Source: Ziziphus jujuba | Lineage: Eukaryota; Streptophyta; Magnoliopsida; Rosales; Rhamnaceae | NCBI RefSeq assembly: GCF_031755915.1 | Contig: NC_083388.1 | Location: 5,029,501-5,093,500, forward strand | Direction of reading: 5' to 3' | DNA length: 64,000 nt | In this document: positions 34,175 to 45,779 of the stretch, in pieces | Numbering within the stretch: position 1 is the stretch's first letter | Layout of the letters: every line of letters begins with the position of its first letter | Notes under the pieces: model-generated | The model's database searches: none | The model's input: only the letters and a program-made list of their open reading frames with translations | Told to the model about the DNA's origin: nothing | Program-made: the position numbers and the translations under genes

Positions 34175-35200
34175 TGTAACACCCTGTCCCGAAGTACACC
34201 CAAAATTTCTCAAGTTGATCGAGGTTGATCGTCATTGATAAAGAATGGTCAAATTTGGATTTTTTGACTCGGTAAAAATTCTAGGTTGACTAAGACAACA
34301 TCGTGAAGTACGCATCGACTGGAGTCTGTAGACTAGTAGCACGTCCAAAACGGAGTTATGGTTTGAAAGTTATGAGTAAAACAAATTGACTGTCCGAAGG
34401 TGCCAAAGTTGAGTCTTTATTCTTGTAAAATTGAGCTTTGACTTATGTATGGTTATAAAGTACTCGTCGATACAAGTTCGTAAACTAGCGGCACGTCTGA
34501 TTTGGACATATAGTTGGAAAGTTACGAACTTGTGAAGTTTTTCCAAGATAGACCGCAATGCCACGTGTAACATTATAAAAGGCACCATGTGTCACGACAT
34601 GAAAATGCCATTTCAGACAATTAAATATTACATTATTTTATTATTATTATTTTATTATTTTATATTATATTATTATCTCATATATTTATTTATTTATTTT
34701 CTTTTTCTTTTCTTCTTCCCCGTGTGGGAAAATACCCATGGGACTCTTTCTTCTTCCTTTCTACTTCTTTCCTTCTCTCTTCCCCTCCCCGCTCATTCAC
34801 GGCAACCATTTTCCATCACCAATTTCCTCTCAATTTCGGACACCCACCGAGAAATGTTTATACCAACTTGAAACCCACATTCCCAGTAAACCATAGCCAT
34901 ATTTATCATGCCACGAAATGGTCTAGACTCGCCGAGACGCCATGAAAATCGGTGAGGGATGCATTTTCCAATCGCCGTCTTCCGATGAGCATGAGGCTGA
35001 ATGGGTGGTCCTTGCCCACAAATTTAGATCCCCTACGTCCATTTCCAAGCTTTGGATTGGCTCAAAACTCTCTCGTTTAGGAGATATGACAAAACCCATT
35101 TCGGCAACAAGGTCCTGACGGGATTCCGACCACCTCCGGCGTCGGTTGAACCAATTGAAGGTATATTCTTGGTTTAGGAGATATGACAAAACCCATTTCA
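34175..35200 (+). mobile_element. LTR family D, truncated copy D6
   Basis: Begins TGTAACACCCTGTCCCGAAG and follows the D family through the 'ggagttatggtttgaaagtt' and 'gtgtgggaaaata' blocks to the '..gacctccggcg' region. The D-family 3' half is missing. A ~25-bp segment (tttaggagatatgacaaaac) appears twice (35077-35096 and 35174-35193). The 226 bp after it (35201-35427) resembles other plant LTR interiors but is unassigned. Confidence 0.65.
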
Positions 35201-35427
35201 AATTGGTAGTTAGAATGTGAATTATAGTTGAGTATTTAGGAAGTTTCCATTGATGAAGCTAGGTTATGTTTATGTTGAAATTGGACGGAAATTAGACAAG
35301 TCTTCAGTTAATTGTCATTACAGCTAAGCTCCTAATGATTGTTAGAGGCCAAATAAACGATTAAATTAAATTAATCCTCAAGATGTTGAAAAACCTCAAC
35401 TTTTGAGTTAAGGCCAATCGGGTTTTT

Positions 35428-35811
35428 TGTAATAGCGTAGACCATCCGCATGTGCATATTGTCTACTTTAGGCCCAGCCTGCACGGTTTTGTCAAAACAC
35501 GTCGTACGAAAAAGGTATCCACACCCACTTATATGGCATGCTTCATTCTACTTTCCAACCGATGTGGGACTTCACAATCCTCCCCCATTGTGGCCCAATT
35601 TCCTCGCTGGCACACCGATCTAGGTACTGGCTCTGATACCGACTGTAACAGCCCAGACCACCCGCATGTAGATATTGTCCGCTTCGGGCCCAGCCCGCAC
35701 GGTTTTGTCAAAATGTGTTGTACGGGACCAAAACGTGCATGTTGGGCCCAAAGAGGACAATATCCACATGCGGGTGGCCTGGGCTGTTACAGCTGGTATC
35801 AGAGCCAATAC
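35428..35811. mobile_element. TRIM A4, rearranged head-to-head
   Basis: The left part is a minus-strand TRIM A: LTR 35428-35576, primer-site complement gctctgataccg (35630-35641), second LTR from 35644. That LTR breaks near 35722 and is followed by the 3' end of a plus-strand LTR ending TGTTACA at 35791, plus its primer site (tggtatcagagcc). The result is an inverted repeat with arms of about 37 bp around 35725. The plus-strand TRIM is cut at 35811 by the family C element. Confidence 0.75.
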
Positions 35812-36935
35812 TGATGCGAATCCGCCCGAGACCGTTCAACCGACAACCTGCTGGGGTATTGATCCAATACAGATGAAGGTGGGGCCGATCACTAGAGCCC
35901 AAGCCAAGAACTTCAAGGACAATCTTGCTGTATTTATCCAAGGAATAAGTCATAATCAAGAGGGGTTGTCCATATCTAAAGAACCAAGGCCTGTTCTACT
36001 CATACAAGCAATAGAAGCCAAAACGAGCCCGGGTGATGTTTTTAGTGCCAATATGGAGGTCAGGTTGTATGAATTGGATCCCCATTCTTATGGGTTCAAT
36101 TCATATTGTGGATGAGTCATAGAACCCAGCCAAAGCAGCTTCAAAGCCAACAACATAGTGGTTTGCACACAAGGGGAAGAAAGGCCGATATTTGCTGTAT
36201 TCTTTGCTGGCTTTACTGTATTTTATTGTATTAGCCTTTTCTCATATTTCTAAGCGAGGGAAACGTGAGGAACTTCATAATAAGCTAATTTGGCATTCCA
36301 AAAAGATTATTGAAGCGGATTTGGAGTCCAATTAGGTCAAAGAAGGGTCATTATCAACCTAGCCGAAAATTACCATATTTAGTTTCCTAATTTGCTTTTA
36401 CTTTTTGTTTTAGGAAACTATCTTTAATTTTGGATTTGTATTTATTTAATTATTGAACAAATAAGTTTAGGAAAGTTTTTATTTTATTATTTTGTTTGTA
36501 AATTAATTAATTCCTAGTTGAAAATAAGGGAATTAATTAATTAGATTAGGAAAAGGAAAGATTCGGTCAAGCTAGAACTCTTCATTGTGTGGCCGGTTTT
36601 TCCTAGGGTTTTAGGGTTTATTTTGTTTCTTTCAAAAGCCTATTTAAAGGTTTATTTTCAATAAAAATACAACCTTGATTTAATTGAGAAAATACTTGTG
36701 ATATTAATTATCTCATTGTCCTTTGAGAACACCTAAAACACCATTAGAGAATTGGTTGTTTTAGCTTGACTTATCAATAGGTTTTCCATCCCCTATTGTT
36801 GCATCTACATTATACCAAGGTTTCTAACCACAGGTTGGTTAGGGGTTGAGGTCAATTCCATTAGAACTTGAACTTAATTAAGATATGGGCTAATATAATA
36901 CGGGTTTAGGAGCAGGTCGTCCTAGGTTCGTATCA
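35812..36935 (+). repeat. 5' LTR of the family C (Ty3/gypsy) host element
   Basis: Runs TGATGCGAATCCGCCC to CCTAGGTTCGTATCA (1124 bp). It is followed by two bases and the primer site. As in other family C LTRs, its first ~300 bp remain open as the C-terminal tail of the polyprotein (PITRAQAKNFKDNLAVFIQG). The distal LTR is outside the window. Confidence 0.88.
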
Positions 36936-36937
36936 TT

Positions 36938-36949
36938 TGGTATCAGAGC
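36938..36949 (+). other. Primer-binding site, Met-initiator tRNA type
   Basis: TGGTATCAGAGC starts two bases after the LTR end, the usual spacing for plant Ty3/gypsy and TRIM elements primed by initiator Met tRNA. Confidence 0.9.
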
Positions 36950-37204
36950 CAAATTTTGTTCAGGTCTGATCTATCTTTATTTGCTTTATTTGTTTTTGTG
37001 TTAATCTACAATTTTAGCATTAGGTTAAGGTTGCTTCTATCATCATACACGTTCTGCATCATTAAAAAAAAAAAAACAAAAAAAAAATTCATTCATAGTT
37101 GAATTAGGTTTCCTAGTTTTATCGTATTTTTGTTTCCTAGTTTGTTGGTTGTTTTTCATCATTGTTCTAGTTAATTTTGGTTTTTGTTGATTTTTCTTGG
37201 CTAT
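36950..37204 (+). mobile_element. Family C host element, leader part 1
   Basis: Untranslated leader with A-rich tracts, collinear with the complement of the nested element's leader around 61715-61955. It stops at 37204 where the CACTA element begins and resumes at 55650. Confidence 0.85.
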
Positions 37205-38010
37205 CACTACTAGAATTGAGCTGATACACGACGCAAGTATTGCGTCACACTAAATAAACAGTGACGCATTAGACGGAGTCGCCAAATATCCTGTCGCAAA
37301 ATATGTAAGATAACAGGCGACGTATCATAACAGTCACCTATTCACAATTTTTAGCGACGCACATTTAATTTTTAGCGACACATATAATAATGTACTTATA
37401 GCGACGCATAAAATTGCGACATTTTAGAATATTGCCGCCAAAACTTTTTAGCGACATTACCGTACGTCTCTAAATATTTATGTCGCTAAAAATTCATTCT
37501 GAATAGCGACTCATTCATTTTTAGCGACACATTTTTTTGTCACCTATTTAGCGATGCATGATGTTTTAGCGACGAATTATGTGAGTCTCTTTTTTAGCAA
37601 CCATATATTTTTAGCGACTATTTTTTAGTGTCTCCAAATTAGCGACTCATGCATTTTTAGCGATACATTTTTTTGTCGCCTATTTAGCAACGCATTATGT
37701 TTTAGCGCCAAATTGTGTGGGTCTCTTTTTTAGCAACCCATATATTTTCCAAATTAGCGACCCGTTCATGTTTTAGTGACAAATTATAAAAGTCACATAT
37801 TTATGAATTTTTAGCGACGCATTTACCCATTTAGCGACATATGCAGCAATTAACTTAAAGCAACACATTGATTTAGTGACGCTTTACGGAAAAGTTGTTA
37901 AAAATGTATTAGCGACTTTTTCGTTTAGGGTCGCTATATATTTATGTCACTAAAATTGGAAAAATACTTTTAGCGACATTTTGTGTAGAGTCGCGAAATT
38001 TATGAGTGGC
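37205..38010. repeat. CACTA left subterminal repeats
   Basis: About 25 variants of ttttagcgacgcat in mixed quality and mostly one orientation, right behind the left terminus. Immediately inside the TIR is a small palindrome, gacgcaagtattgcgtc (37239-37255). Subterminal repeats are the usual binding sites for the TNPA-type protein. Confidence 0.85.
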
Positions 38011-38572
38011 TAAATTGATCTTATTATATGTCGTTATATATTTTAGGCTGCTTTTAGTTATCTTAATGAGCCACCATTTCTTTTATAGTTTTTTAGATTT
38101 ATATTTTTTAATTTTTAAAAATTTATTAAAATATAAAAGTAATTATAATACCAAAAAACCCAAACTAGCTTCGTCCAAAATAATTAGAATATAAAATTTT
38201 AAAATAAATACTTGTTCATAATAAAACAATTATCAATATAATTAAATATCATCTCATTGACATATTTTTACATATGCATACTCATTGAGATGGAAGTTGA
38301 TGTCCTCGTGTTAACGATATTACACCCTCATACTGCATATGGAAAAATAAAAAAATTTATTAACACTGACGCAAAATAAATTAATAAAAACTTAATCATT
38401 AATAAATTAATTTGTAATTTGGTAAATGAAAATTTAATGAATATTTACCTTCTTAAGGTTTGACGTGGCACATTTCTCCTAATTAAAGTGGAAAACACAC
38501 AAGAAAAAAACACATAATGAATAAATAAATATTACTTAAAACATAAGTTAATAAATATACGTACCAATTTAT
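38011..38572. other. CACTA spacer 3' of TNP2
   Basis: AT-rich DNA between the left subterminal repeats and the TNP2 stop codon. I see no gene. It presumably holds the TNP2 3' untranslated region. Confidence 0.5.
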
Positions 38573-41423
38573 TTAGAAGATATTGTTTATCCATATCCCC
38601 TCACAGTCATTACGAACATAGCCACTTTCACATTCATCCTCATGATCATTTTCATCAACATTTGGCAATTGTATGGCAAATGGATTGTGAGCCATTGTAG
38701 TATCGCCAAGAACATCTTCTTCAACCAATTCTTCTTCAACAAAAGTACAATGTCGTGGTGTACTTAAAACAACAGACCATCTCGAATCAGGTTGATCTTC
38801 AACATAAAATATTTGTTGAACTTGTGAAGCCATGATGAATGGATCAGATTTATATCCAATTTTACTAAAGTTAACACATGTAAACCCCATCTCATCAACT
38901 TTCACACCACTGCTGTCAACCCAATCACACTTGAACATTGGAATTCGAAACATAGTGTAATCGACATCCCAAATCTCTCTTATGATCCCATGGTATGCCA
39001 TCTCAGCTAAAATTGGGTTATTATCCTTAGCACTAGCAAAATGCTCACATTTAGCAATAACTTTGACACCACTATTCTGGGTGACCCTCTTATTATCCAT
39101 ATTTATAGTGTTGAATCTAACTCTTCTAATGATATATCCTTCATGTTTCATTACCACCCATTGCGGACCATGGGCCAATCATCGTAATGTTTCAGAAACT
39201 GTGTGATGACTTCACTCTTATGCAATCTAGTCAATTGAAAAAAATATGAAAAATTAAAGCTAAAACAATGATATTATATATTAAATATTTAACTTTCCCA
39301 TACCTTATCACGTAACCAGTACATAAATGTACGTTTGTGTTCGTCTTGAAACCATTTTGCTTTTTTTCCTCGATTTTTTTTTGCTTGACTTCAAGACTTC
39401 AAAATGAATACTAAAACAAATAAAAATTGTTGTAATTAATAAAAATATCCAACATATCAACTTATTGATGCATATTAATATATTCAAAATATCAACTAAA
39501 TTATACATGTTGATATATATATATATATATTAAAATATCAACTAATTTATACATTAACATGTATATACGCACCTGACATACGGTTCCACTTCTGGTGTAT
39601 TCGAAAGTACACATCTATGGACTTGCTCCCAAAGTCGTTGATCAATTGATTGATTTTTTCCACCTTTAATGGGGGCACCAACATCATCCTTATCATTTAA
39701 CTTTTGATATCTACCAATTGGGTTTCCAACTGCATCTAATCCTCTCTGAAATTCACTACAAAACTCAATCATTTCTTCACATATGTAACCCTTGGCAATA
39801 CAACCTTCTGGCCGATTTTTGTTTCGAACATAACTTTTCAATACTTTCATGTACCTCTCAAAGGGGTACATCCACCTGAAACGTATTGGTCCACACAATC
39901 TTACCTCTCAAACCAAATGTACAGTTAGATGAACCATTACATCAAAAAACGATGGTGGAAAGAATTTCTCTAAAAGGCACAAAGTTGTAACAAGATCATT
40001 TTGAATATTTTCCAATTCAGCAACAATGATAGACTTCTTGCAAATTGCATTGAAGAAAAAACAAAGTCTTGCAATTGCATCTCACATGTTTAGGAAGGAT
40101 TGCACGAATTGCAAGAGGCAAGAGTTGTTGCATCAATGTATGACAATCATGAGATTTCAATCCTACCATCTTCAAGTCCTCCATTGAAATAAGATTCCTA
40201 AAGTTTGAAGAATAACCATCTGGAACCTTTAAGTGCGCTAAACACTTACAAAACAATTTCTTCTCATGCTTTGATAATGTATAGCAGGCTGGTGGTAGGA
40301 AAGTTTGATTTCCTTGAGGCTTAAGGGCCAAGTCTTTCCACAAACCCATTTCTTGTAAATCTAAGCAAGCATTAACTCCGTCCTTCGTCTTACCAGGAAT
40401 ATTGAGCAATGTACCATATATGCTCTCACAAACATTTTTCTCAATATGCATGACATCTAAATTATGTCACACATGGAGAAATTTCCAATATTCCAATTAA
40501 AAAAAAAAAGGACTTCCTTTTCCAACATTCTTCAGAATCAACAGTCCTTTTCCTCTTGTTTGAGTTATCAAATATCATTGCATTAAGCTTATCTAAGATT
40601 TCTTCTCCAGTCAATGGTTTTGGAGGCACTCCAAATTCTTGAAATCCATTGAAAGCCTTCTTTTGCCTTCTATAGTGATGATTTGGAGGAAGAAATCTTC
40701 TATGCCTGGTAAAACTCATTTTTTTTCCATGCTTTAGCCTTGTAGCAAAAGTATTTTCACTGCAAATTGGACAAGCATAATATCCCTTCACCGCATGACC
40801 GGATAAGTTACCATAAGCTGGGAAATCATTTATTGTCCATAGTAACACTGCCTTCAAAGTGAACTTCTCTTGACGGTAAGCATCGAAGATGGTAATACCC
40901 TCATTCCACAACCGCTGCAGGTCTTCAACTAACGGCTCCATGTATACATCAATTTGATTTCCGGTTGCTTCGGTCCAAAAATTAGAAGACTTAACATCAT
41001 AAATTTCCGCTTCATACACAACCAAGGAGGAAGATTATACACAACCGTCATCACAGGCCAACAACTATACCTACTACTCAACATATTATGTGGATTAACT
41101 CCATCCGCCGCGGTCCCAAGTCTCAAATTCCTATATTCGGATGCAATGTTTGGCCATAAATGATCAACCAACTTCCAAGATGGAGAATCCATAGGGTGTT
41201 GCATTTCCCCTGTCTTAACCTTTCTCCCATTGGCATGCCATGTTAAATTCTTAGCCGTTTCAACACTACGAAACATTCGTTTAAAATGCAGAATAATAGG
41301 AAAGTACCATAAAACTTTATTTGGAATATTGCTAGCAACTCCATTCTTATCAATTTTCCATCTAGCAGATCCACATTTAGGACATTCATTAAGGTCCACA
41401 TATTCCTTCCTAAACAGAATACA

Positions 41424-43336
41424 TGATGCGAATCCACCCGAACCCGTACAAGCTTGGAGACTGGTATGGATCCGGGTGACGGTTTTGGTACATTTTTGGA
41501 GTCCGGGAAGCATGAAATGGTTCCAATGCTTTATGGGTTCAATACATATGCCTAAGAGGTCAAGAAATCAAGTTAAATCAGCTTCAAATGCAATCAAAAA
41601 GGGCTTGTATAGACAGCATCAACAATTTGGCCGAATTTGCTGTATTGCTTGCTGGCTTTACTGTATTAGCCTTTTCTTATTTTCCAAGCATGGGCAACTT
41701 GTGGGACTTCATATTCAGCTTATTTGGCATCCTAAAAAGCATCTAGAATCTGATTTTTAGCTCAAAGAGGTCAAAGATTGATCAAAATCAACTTGATCAA
41801 AAGGCTAGCATTTTTAGTTTCCTAATTTCCTTTTACTTTTTGTTTTAGGAAACTACCATTACTTTTTGGCTTTTATTTATTTATTTTCTGGACAAATAAC
41901 TTTAGGAAGGTTTTTATTTTATTCCTTCCATTGTAAATTAATTAATTCCTAATTTAATATAAAGAAATTAATTAATCAAACTTAGATTAGGAAAGGAAGT
42001 ATAGTTTCGGCCAACTGGGTTACTTTATGTGTGGTGGCCAGTTTTCTTTATGTTCTAGGGTTTTTAAGTTTTCTTTTCAAAGCCTATTTAAAGGCTTAGT
42101 TATCAATAAGAATACAACTTTGCTTTGATAAAGAAAATACTTGTGAGATTAATTATCTCTTTGTTCTTTGAGAACACTTAAAGCACCATTAGGGAATTGG
42201 TTGTTTTAGCTTGACTTATCAATAGGTTTTCCATCCCCTATTGTAGCATCTACATTATACCAAGGTTTCTAACCATAAGTTGGTTAGGGGTTGAGGTCCA
42301 TTCTGATGTGATTCTGCCCGTGCCACACATCCATCCATGTCTCAGAGGACCTCCATACCTCGGAGGGCATCCATGCGCAGAGGACATCCACATCTCGGGG
42401 AGCATTTTACCTCTGACAACATCAGCCCATCCATGTGTCGGAAAACACTGGTCTCATCCATGTCTCGGACAAAACCAGTTCCTTTGGACAGCAATAGCAC
42501 ATTCATACCTCGGACAACATTCCACCTTGGTTATCAACTATCTCGGGCATCTGATCTCGGACTTCGGACATCGAATGTAACTTAGGTCGGACAGATATCA
42601 GTTAGCTCGGCCAGACACAACTTAGCTTGGATAGACATCAGTTAGCTCGGACATCAGGCAGACATAAGTTAGCTCAGTTGAAGACATAATTTAGCCTAGA
42701 TGTCAAAGTCAACTCGTTACCTAATTTGCGATTGAATTTATTTCTTTTTGGGTTTTTATTTATTTATTTTCTGGACAAATAACTTTAGGAAGGTTTTTAT
42801 TTTATTGTAAATTAATTAATTCCTAATTTAATATAAAGGAATTAATTAATCAAACCTAGATTAGGAAAGGAAGTATAGTTGCGACCAACTAGGTTTCTTT
42901 ATGTGTGTGGCCGGTTTTTCCTAGGATTTTTAGGGTTTATTTTGTTTCTTTCAAAGCCTATTTAAAGGCCTATTTATCAATAAGAATAGAACTTTGATTT
43001 GATTAAGAAAATACTTGTGAGATTAATTATCTCTTTGTTCTTTGAGAACACCTAAAACACCATTAGAGAATTGGTTGTTTAAGCTTGACTTATCAATAGG
43101 TTTTCCATCCCCTATTGTGGCGTCTATATTATACCAAGGTTTCTAACCACAGGTTGGTTAGGGGTTGAGGTCCATTCCATTAGAACTTGAACTTAATTGA
43201 TATCCGGGCTAATATAATACGGGTTTAGGAGCAGATCGTCCTAGGTTCGTATCACATTCCATTAGAACTTGAACTTAATTGAGATCCGGGCTAATATAAT
43301 ACGGGTTTAGGAGCAGGTCGTCCTAGGTTCGTATCA
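41424..43336 (+). mobile_element. Solo LTR of family C in TNP2, itself interrupted
   Basis: Runs TGATGCGAATCCACCCG to GGTTCGTATCA with a perfect TSD ATACA (41419-41423 and 43337-43341). The transposase frame is continuous when the insertion and one TSD copy are ignored. A second LTR sits inside at 42304-43254. It keeps a decayed LTR-tail reading frame (41424-41760). Confidence 0.92.
42304..43254 (+). mobile_element. Chimeric solo LTR nested in the previous LTR
   Basis: A 951-bp LTR starting TGATGTGATTCTGCCCG and ending CGTATCA, with a perfect TSD CATTC (42299-42303 and 43255-43259). Its first ~20 bp and its 3' part (from about 42735) are family C, but the ~415 bp between are unrelated: degenerate repeats of 'catccatgtctcggaca' and 'cagttagctcgg' types. 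The U3/promoter half has been exchanged. Confidence 0.85.
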
Positions 43337-43871
43337 ATACAACTTTTAGGACATGCATGAATCTTGATGTACTCCATTCCCAAAGCACTCAAAGTCTTTT
43401 TAACATTGTACATGGAGGTTGGCAACACATTGTCATTTGGCAACATCTCGGATAACAATTGCAACAGTACATCAAAGTTCTTATCAGAATATCCATATCT
43501 TACATTTAAGTTGTACAATTTAACCTAGGCTGACAACTTGGTAAATTTGGTACAACCTAGGTACAAAGGTTTGTCTGCATCCTCCAATAAGGTAGCAAAT
43601 TCACTAGGATCATTATCAAAAGTTTCTAATGCAGCACGGGTCATGTCTAAGCTATTGAAAGCCACGTCTTCCTTACTACTACTATCATTTTCATTCTATT
43701 CTACATTAATATTCCCAAAATGAGAAGATGGTCCAATACCATCAGCACATGACTCACCATGCCAAATCCATCGCCGATAGTTGACATCAAACCCATTCCA
43801 ACATATATGGCCTTTAATATCCCTAATAGTATGGATTTTCATATTCCCACATTGCATGCAAGGACACCTTA

Positions 43872-45018
43872 TGATACGAACCTAGGACGACTTGCTCCTA
43901 AACCCGTATTATATTAGCCCGGATCTTTAATTAAGTTCAAGTTCTAATGGAATTGACCTCAACCCCTAACCAACCTGTGGTTAGAAACCTTGGTATAATG
44001 TAGACGCCACAATAGGGGATGGAAAACCTATTGATAAGTCAAGCAAAAACAACCAATTCTCTAATGGTGTTTTAGGTGTTCTCAAAGAATAAAGAGATAA
44101 TTAATCTCACAAGTATTTTCTCAATCAAATCAAAGTTTTTTTATTATTGAAAAATAAGCCTTTAAATAGGCTTGAAAGAAACAAAATAAACCCTAAAAAA
44201 TAATTCAAAACCGGACTCCTATAGGAATTAGGAAACTTGACCGAATTCTAATATGTCCTAAACTAAGTTTCCTAAACTAAATTTGATTAATTAATTCCTT
44301 TATTCTGAATTAGGAATTAATTAATTTACAATGAAAATAATAAAATAATAACTTTCCTAAACTTATTTGTCCAGAAAATAAATAAATAAAAACTAAAAAG
44401 TAATGGTAGTTTCCTAAAACAAAAAGTAGAATAAAATTAGGAAACTATAATACTAGCTTTTTTTGACTAATTTGACTTTGACCAATCTTTGACCTTTTTG
44501 AGCTCCAAATCAGCTTCTAGATGCTTTTTAGGATGCCAAATAAGCTGAATATGAAGTCCCACACGTTGCCCATGCTTGGAAAAATAAGAAAAGGCTAATA
44601 CAGTAAAATACAGTAAAGCCAGCAAGCAATACAGCAAATTCGGCCAAATTCTTGATGCTGTCCGTACAAGCCCTTTGTGATTGCATTTGAGGCTGATTTA
44701 ACTTGATTCCATGACCTCTTAGGCATATGTATTGAACCCATAAAGCATTGGAACCATTTCATGCTTCCCGGACTCCAAAAATGTACCAAAACCGTCACCC
44801 GGGTCCGTATCGGCTTCCACCACTTGGATGCTTCGAATAGGTTTTGTATCTTCAAGTATGGACAAGCTCTATTGAGATTGATTACCCTCTGTATAAATAC
44901 TCCTAGGTTGCCCTTAGTTCTCTTAATTTGAGCTCTTGTGATTGGCCTAGTCTTCATCCGTGTCGAGTCAGTACCCCAGCGGGTTATCAGTGGAGCGGGC
45001 TCGGGCGGAATCACATCA
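43872..45018 (-). mobile_element. Solo LTR of family C in the TNP2 N-terminus
   Basis: 1147 bp, minus strand, from TGATACGAACCTAGGACG to GGCGGAATCACATCA with a perfect TSD CCTTA (43867-43871 and 45019-45023). TNP2 codon 37 (Arg) falls exactly on the target site and the frame continues at 43866. The LTR keeps a 139-codon open tail of the retrotransposon polyprotein (44595-45014). Confidence 0.93.
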
Positions 45019-45129
45019 CCTTATGACATTACAATCATTCGCATTCTCCATGCTAAATTTCAAAAATTCACTCACCCCCTTAGCAAAATTGCTTGAGGTT
45101 CTATCCTTCATTATCCACGATTTATCCAT

Positions 45130-45779
45130 TTCCCTACCAATCTAAGCAGAACAATATCAAACAATATCATAAAAAAAATTATCAACAAAAGCAAGATTAA
45201 GAAGACCCATCGCAAACAAATTATTGACAAAAGCAAGATTAAGAAAACCCATCACAAACAAATTATCGACAAAAGCAAGATTAAGAAAACCCATCGTAAA
45301 CAAATTATCGACAAAAGCAAGATTAAGAAAACCCATCGCAAACAAATTATCGACAAAAGCAAAATTAAGAAAACCCATCGCAAACAGATTATCCACAAAA
45401 AAAAGATTAAGAAAACCCAGCGAACCTAACATTCGGTTATAAAGAATAAATAAATAAATAAATAAAAAATAACCCAATCCACCACATGTCACCGCCAATC
45501 ATAAAGCGAAAAGAAGCTCACCAAAACCATGGAGACAAAGAAAGAAGAAGCCAAGCTAACCATAAAGGCGACACAGAGAAATTCAACTTCCAGATAGCAA
45601 CACAAGCAAATGGAAAATTAAACATGAAATATCCCACTCTTCAAGTCTCTTTTAGATTGCTTCCAATTCTAACACCTATTATGAAGCGTACTAACACATA
45701 TTTTGTGAAAAGAAATGGTATTTAAAATCCTGCGTAAATTTTGAAAACCCGCCAAAAATTTTAAGAAAATGGATAAACA
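45130..45779. other. TNP2 upstream region
   Basis: The 5' side of TNP2. It holds the 42-bp tandem array described separately and then about 350 bp with a plus-strand open frame (45486-45725) that matches nothing I know. A likely place for the TNP2 promoter and leader. Confidence 0.45.
45176..45427. repeat. 42-bp tandem repeat, six copies
   Basis: Unit starts fall at 45176, 45218, 45260, 45302, 45344 and about 45386. The core is gacaaaagcaagattaagaa. The period is 14 codons, so open frames run through on both strands (plus: LSTKARLRKPIANK; minus: FLNLAFVDNLFAMG). The array lies 50 bp upstream of the TNP2 start. Confidence 0.9.

Larger units (their letters stand above)
38573..45129 (-). pseudogene. 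CACTA TNP2 (TnpD-like) transposase, broken
   Basis: Start ATG at 45129 (MDKSWIMKDRTSSNFAKGV), the transposase-associated N-terminal domain, continuing at 43866 with CPCMQCGN and WIWHGES. Then come LYNLNVRYGYSDKNFDVLL (43291-43518), the Transposase_21 core (VDLNECPKCGSARWKID ... GYYACPICSENT, 40462-41419), DUF4218 (MHIEKNVCESIYGTLLNIPG, LPPACYTLSKHEKK, 40017-40451; FRWMYPFERYMKVLKSYVRN, 39554-39898), a short exon with KWFQDEHKRTFMYWLRDKV near 39300-39400, and DUF4216 (VTQNSGVKVIAKCEHFAS, 38573-39178). Lesions are TAG at 43696-43698 and 43525-43527, a one-base shift near 40962, an A-run shift near 40500-40510, another near 40040, and two solo-LTR insertions. It would have cut and joined the element ends. 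Confidence 0.9.

Noticed and set aside
35452..36115. Overlapping open frames of 120 and 146 codons
   Set aside because: The first lies in TRIM LTRs. Only the last part of the second, inside the family C LTR, is a real polyprotein tail, not a separate gene.
36938..36949. tRNA gene
   Set aside because: The tRNA-like match TGGTATCAGAGC is only a 12-base primer-binding site. No cloverleaf surrounds it here or at the other primer sites.
40954..41760. Plus-strand open frames opposite TNP2
   Set aside because: Shadows of the minus-strand transposase, and then of the LTR inserted at 41424.
42308..42585. Two overlapping Ser/His/Pro-rich open frames
   Set aside because: They come from the degenerate repeats in the chimeric LTR; two frames are open at once and there is no known domain.
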